Shown here piece by piece: positions 61,523 to 64,000 of a DNA stretch of 64,000 nt. The notes beneath the pieces were generated by a model. That model saw only the letters and a list, made by a program, of their open reading frames with translations. It was not told where the DNA came from and searched no databases. Position 1 is the first letter of the stretch. Each line of letters starts with the position of its first letter. The stretch spans positions 33,825,850 through 33,889,849 of the forward strand of contig OZ007575.1 of the NCBI GenBank assembly GCA_963931925.1. The letters run 5' to 3'. A program made the translations under genes and the position numbers. The stretch comes from Onchidella celtica (Eukaryota > Mollusca > Gastropoda > Systellommatophora > Onchidiidae).

Positions 61523-63297
61523 CATTCCGCTATCGGCCCTCCACCCCCCCCCCTTGTCTTTGTTCTAGTAGAGTCTGTCATCAAAGCTATTAGCGAGGGC
61601 TTTGATGTCGGCGGTGTGGAAATGACATTATAGTACCGCACTACCAGACCTTATCGTTGGTGAGTTTACAATGAAAGGGGGCCGGCTCGCGGAATCAGGG
61701 GGGCATTGGCTGGGGCTTTATTTAAAATATCTTCAAACCAGAGATACTAACGACCAGGTCCTTGGAACTTTGGGTCGGAGGACTTAACAACCACCCCCCC
61801 CCCCCAACCTCCCCTTTCTCAAGGCTCTTGGAACCGTGCGTAGGTGGAGGAAGCCGGGTAGGTGAAATCTTCCTTTGAGTATAAAGAAAAGACTACTAAG
61901 TTTAATGACTGTTTTAGTCGTTCAGCTGGTAGGCTTTCTCCACTTTCATCTTTCACATATTTTCCTTGTCTTTCTCGTCTATTATTTTGTAACCGAATTT
62001 ATTGTTGCTGTTGTTCTTACGCAGTTTTTGTTGCGGATGTTGTAAATAAAATGGGGTAAGAATGTGCTCGATTCTGCGTAGGTGTGGAATTTGTGCAGTG
62101 GCACATTCAGAATTTTTTTATTTTTTTTTGAAAATATTTTTGCTCATCTTCACCTTGACGTATTTCCATGCCATATGAAAAAAATGAGTAAGTAAATAAA
62201 TCCATAAATAAATACATAAATTAGAGGCAGTAACTAAACTTGCGACGAATTCTGTGGTTAAATGTTTCCACTGAATTCGGAAATGTTTTGTTTTGTGTTC
62301 AAATACGAATGCATATTATATATCTATCTACATGTATTTATATTTTCCTACTCTTTGAAACCAGTTCATAGGCACATTATAATAACATGCGTCAATATGT
62401 ATGTAGTGCAAGTTGACAGTGGAGGGCTGCCAGCTCGTGCCAAAATGTCGGTAAGCTTTGCGCTCTGTCACATTCACAAAACAAACCCCATTTTTATTCG
62501 ACCAAAAAATGAGGGGGGGGGGGGGGTTGCGGCAGAATCTGCAAATTTCTGCAGTTCTCTTTTCAGAAACCAACGTTTTAACACTGATTCACCTACGTAT
62601 TGTTAACCAGAATTTTTTATTTTTTTCTATCCGTCAGATCTTGCTCTCACCTGCACAATGTTCTACAGTATGAAATTTTACATCTATTCTATCCTCCGCC
62701 CCCAATTTTACCTGGATGCCACGTCACTTCTGATCTCCCCAGCTTGGAGTATTCTAACTGCATCCGTATGAATGAATCCGAACGCACGTAGACCTGGGGG
62801 GAAACTGAAAAAATAAAAAAGATGGCCGAAAGAGAAAATATTGCCAGATAGATCTAGTCGCCATCAAAACTTTGATGAAAGAGGCGCGTGGAGAAGACCT
62901 TGCCAAAGTTGCGCACCCGGTGGTGATGCGCAGGCGCGGCCCAGCTAGAGTCGAGACTTGCGCGCCCCGCGTGATGAGCTCGGGGTTGTGCTGACCCCAG
63001 CAAGGTGTGAACAGAGAAACATGGCATGGGGTGGCATGGGCAGGTGAACATAACTTTTGGGGGCTTTTAATCTTTTTAATGGTTACCTTCCCTCCCAGCC
63101 CATCCCCTTCCCCCGTTTTTTTTTCGGAGAAATGGAGTATCGAGAACGAGGCAGGAGTAGGAATCTGACGTGCAGGAGAGATGAGAGAAGCGAAAGGGGG
63201 TGAAGGATTTTGTATGATAAAAATTCGTGTTTATTATGGGGCCGGGGATCCGTTATTGGATTCCGGAATCCCTTCCTTACCCCCCCCCCCTCTCCCC
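61523..63297. other. Unique intronic sequence; nothing recognised
   Basis: C-run near 61793-61806, decayed AATA near 62188-62220 and a G-run at about 62513-62526. 62870-63020 is GC-rich compared with its surroundings. No gene seen. Confidence 0.4.
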
Positions 63298-63512
63298 CGT
63301 CTCTCTCTCTTTCTCTGACAAGTTTTCTCTCTCTCTGTGTCTCTCTCACTTGTTTTTTTACCTGTGCCTCTCTCTTTCTTCCAAAATTTTTCTCTCTCTC
63401 TGTGTCTCTCTCGCTTGCTTTTTTTCTCTCTGTCTGTCTCTTTTTCTTTCTCTCTCTCACTCCCCCCCCCCTCCCCTCTCTCTCTCTTTCTCTCTGCCCC
63501 CTCCCTCTCATT
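63298..63512. repeat. CT-rich tract with two similar halves
   Basis: TCTCTC blocks in which a phrase with CTCTCTCTGTGTCTCTCTCR and CTTGYTTTTTT occurs twice (near 63328 and 63391), so part of the tract has duplicated. The frames are artefacts. Confidence 0.85.
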
Positions 63513-64000
63513 ATCACATCAAGAAAACATTGACCTGACCTCCACTCACACTCTCCCTATATCATTACTATAATATTCTACTCCGGTAATTCAAACCTAT
63601 CATTCCTCAACTCACCTTGTAACAGTACCTGGATATACAGGTAAAACTTATGATAAAACCATCCTCTCGTGGCTCTTGTGATACCCTCTTAATCTCAACT
63701 TTAATTTTTATTTTTATTTATTTATTTTGTGTGCATTTTTAAAAAAAATTACTATTTTCTTTTTCTTTTTCTCTTTTTATGTGGCTTGGGGGTCCTTACC
63801 CCCCCCCCCCTCCCTCAAAAAAGTCTTCCTGTTCATAAGGTATCATTCTAAAACGTAAGTCTTATTTGAAAAGAAAAACAAACAACGACATACACCAAAA
63901 AAATATCTATTTTCAATCGACTGGATTTGAAGAGCTCATGAAAATCGCTTGAGCTGACATGGAAAAACCATCACTAGTGAATCTATCACAGTAAAATAAC
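63513..64000. other. Unique intronic sequence to the window edge
   Basis: T- and A-rich at 63690-63780, with a C-run near 63800-63811. No exon seen. The SoxD gene should continue beyond the window. Confidence 0.4.

Overview
This window is non-coding-rich animal DNA. I recognise one host gene, on the + strand: the start of a SoxD-type (Sox5/6/13 family) HMG-box transcription factor. Its first coding exon (2421-3147) encodes 241 residues: the MSSKR-type start, a long acidic Asn/Asp/Glu/Ser-rich region, and the beginning of the SoxD leucine zipper. A 43-nt candidate second exon lies at 30369-30411. The HMG box and the Gln-rich coiled coil are not in the window, so the gene should continue beyond 64000. 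Everything else reads as upstream or intronic sequence. The intron-rich structure, very long introns, many poly-G/poly-C runs, and abundant (TC)n, (TATC)n, (TCTG)n and (ATTC)n tracts suggest a lophotrochozoan, most likely a gastropod or other mollusc. That taxonomic call is inference from genome style, not from a diagnostic gene.

Layout. 1-2420 is upstream or 5' intron sequence with one consensus CRE. 2421-3147 is SoxD coding exon 1. 3148-30368 would be a 27-kb intron. It holds a 30-bp minisatellite (5809-6120), a 407-bp TA-flanked MITE (8457-8863), a hAT-like element with a nested repeat (12488-13462), a 4.1-kb polypyrimidine minisatellite (about 14900-18968), long tetranucleotide tracts, and a very homogeneous 49-bp satellite of about 39 copies (26838-28744). 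It also holds a 203-bp near-perfect palindromic MITE (29361-29563). Downstream of the 43-nt exon lie a piggyBac-type MITE with TTAA/TCAA flanks (31403-31615), more (TATC)n, and a degenerate 33-bp repeat. There is a 1,227-bp solo LTR with perfect 5-bp target duplications (38193-39419), a small hAT MITE (42029-42196), and a second copy of the TA-flanked MITE. That second copy sits in one of two local copies of a (GA)n module, and the other module copy looks like the empty site. Further on are a 177-bp inverted-repeat element and a second copy of the block nested in the hAT element at 12.6 kb, again between hAT-like ends.

Most long open frames here are translations of simple repeats with no stop codon (poly-Ser/Leu, SIYL, CLSV and similar) and are not genes. 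I saw no tRNA, rRNA or CRISPR array. The most notable signals are the SoxD gene start with its small, frame-shifting candidate exon, the MITE with its adjacent empty site, the solo LTR with intact target duplication, the two-phase 49-bp satellite, and a dispersed block shared by two hAT-like shells that has a hairpin resembling Penelope-type hammerhead motifs.
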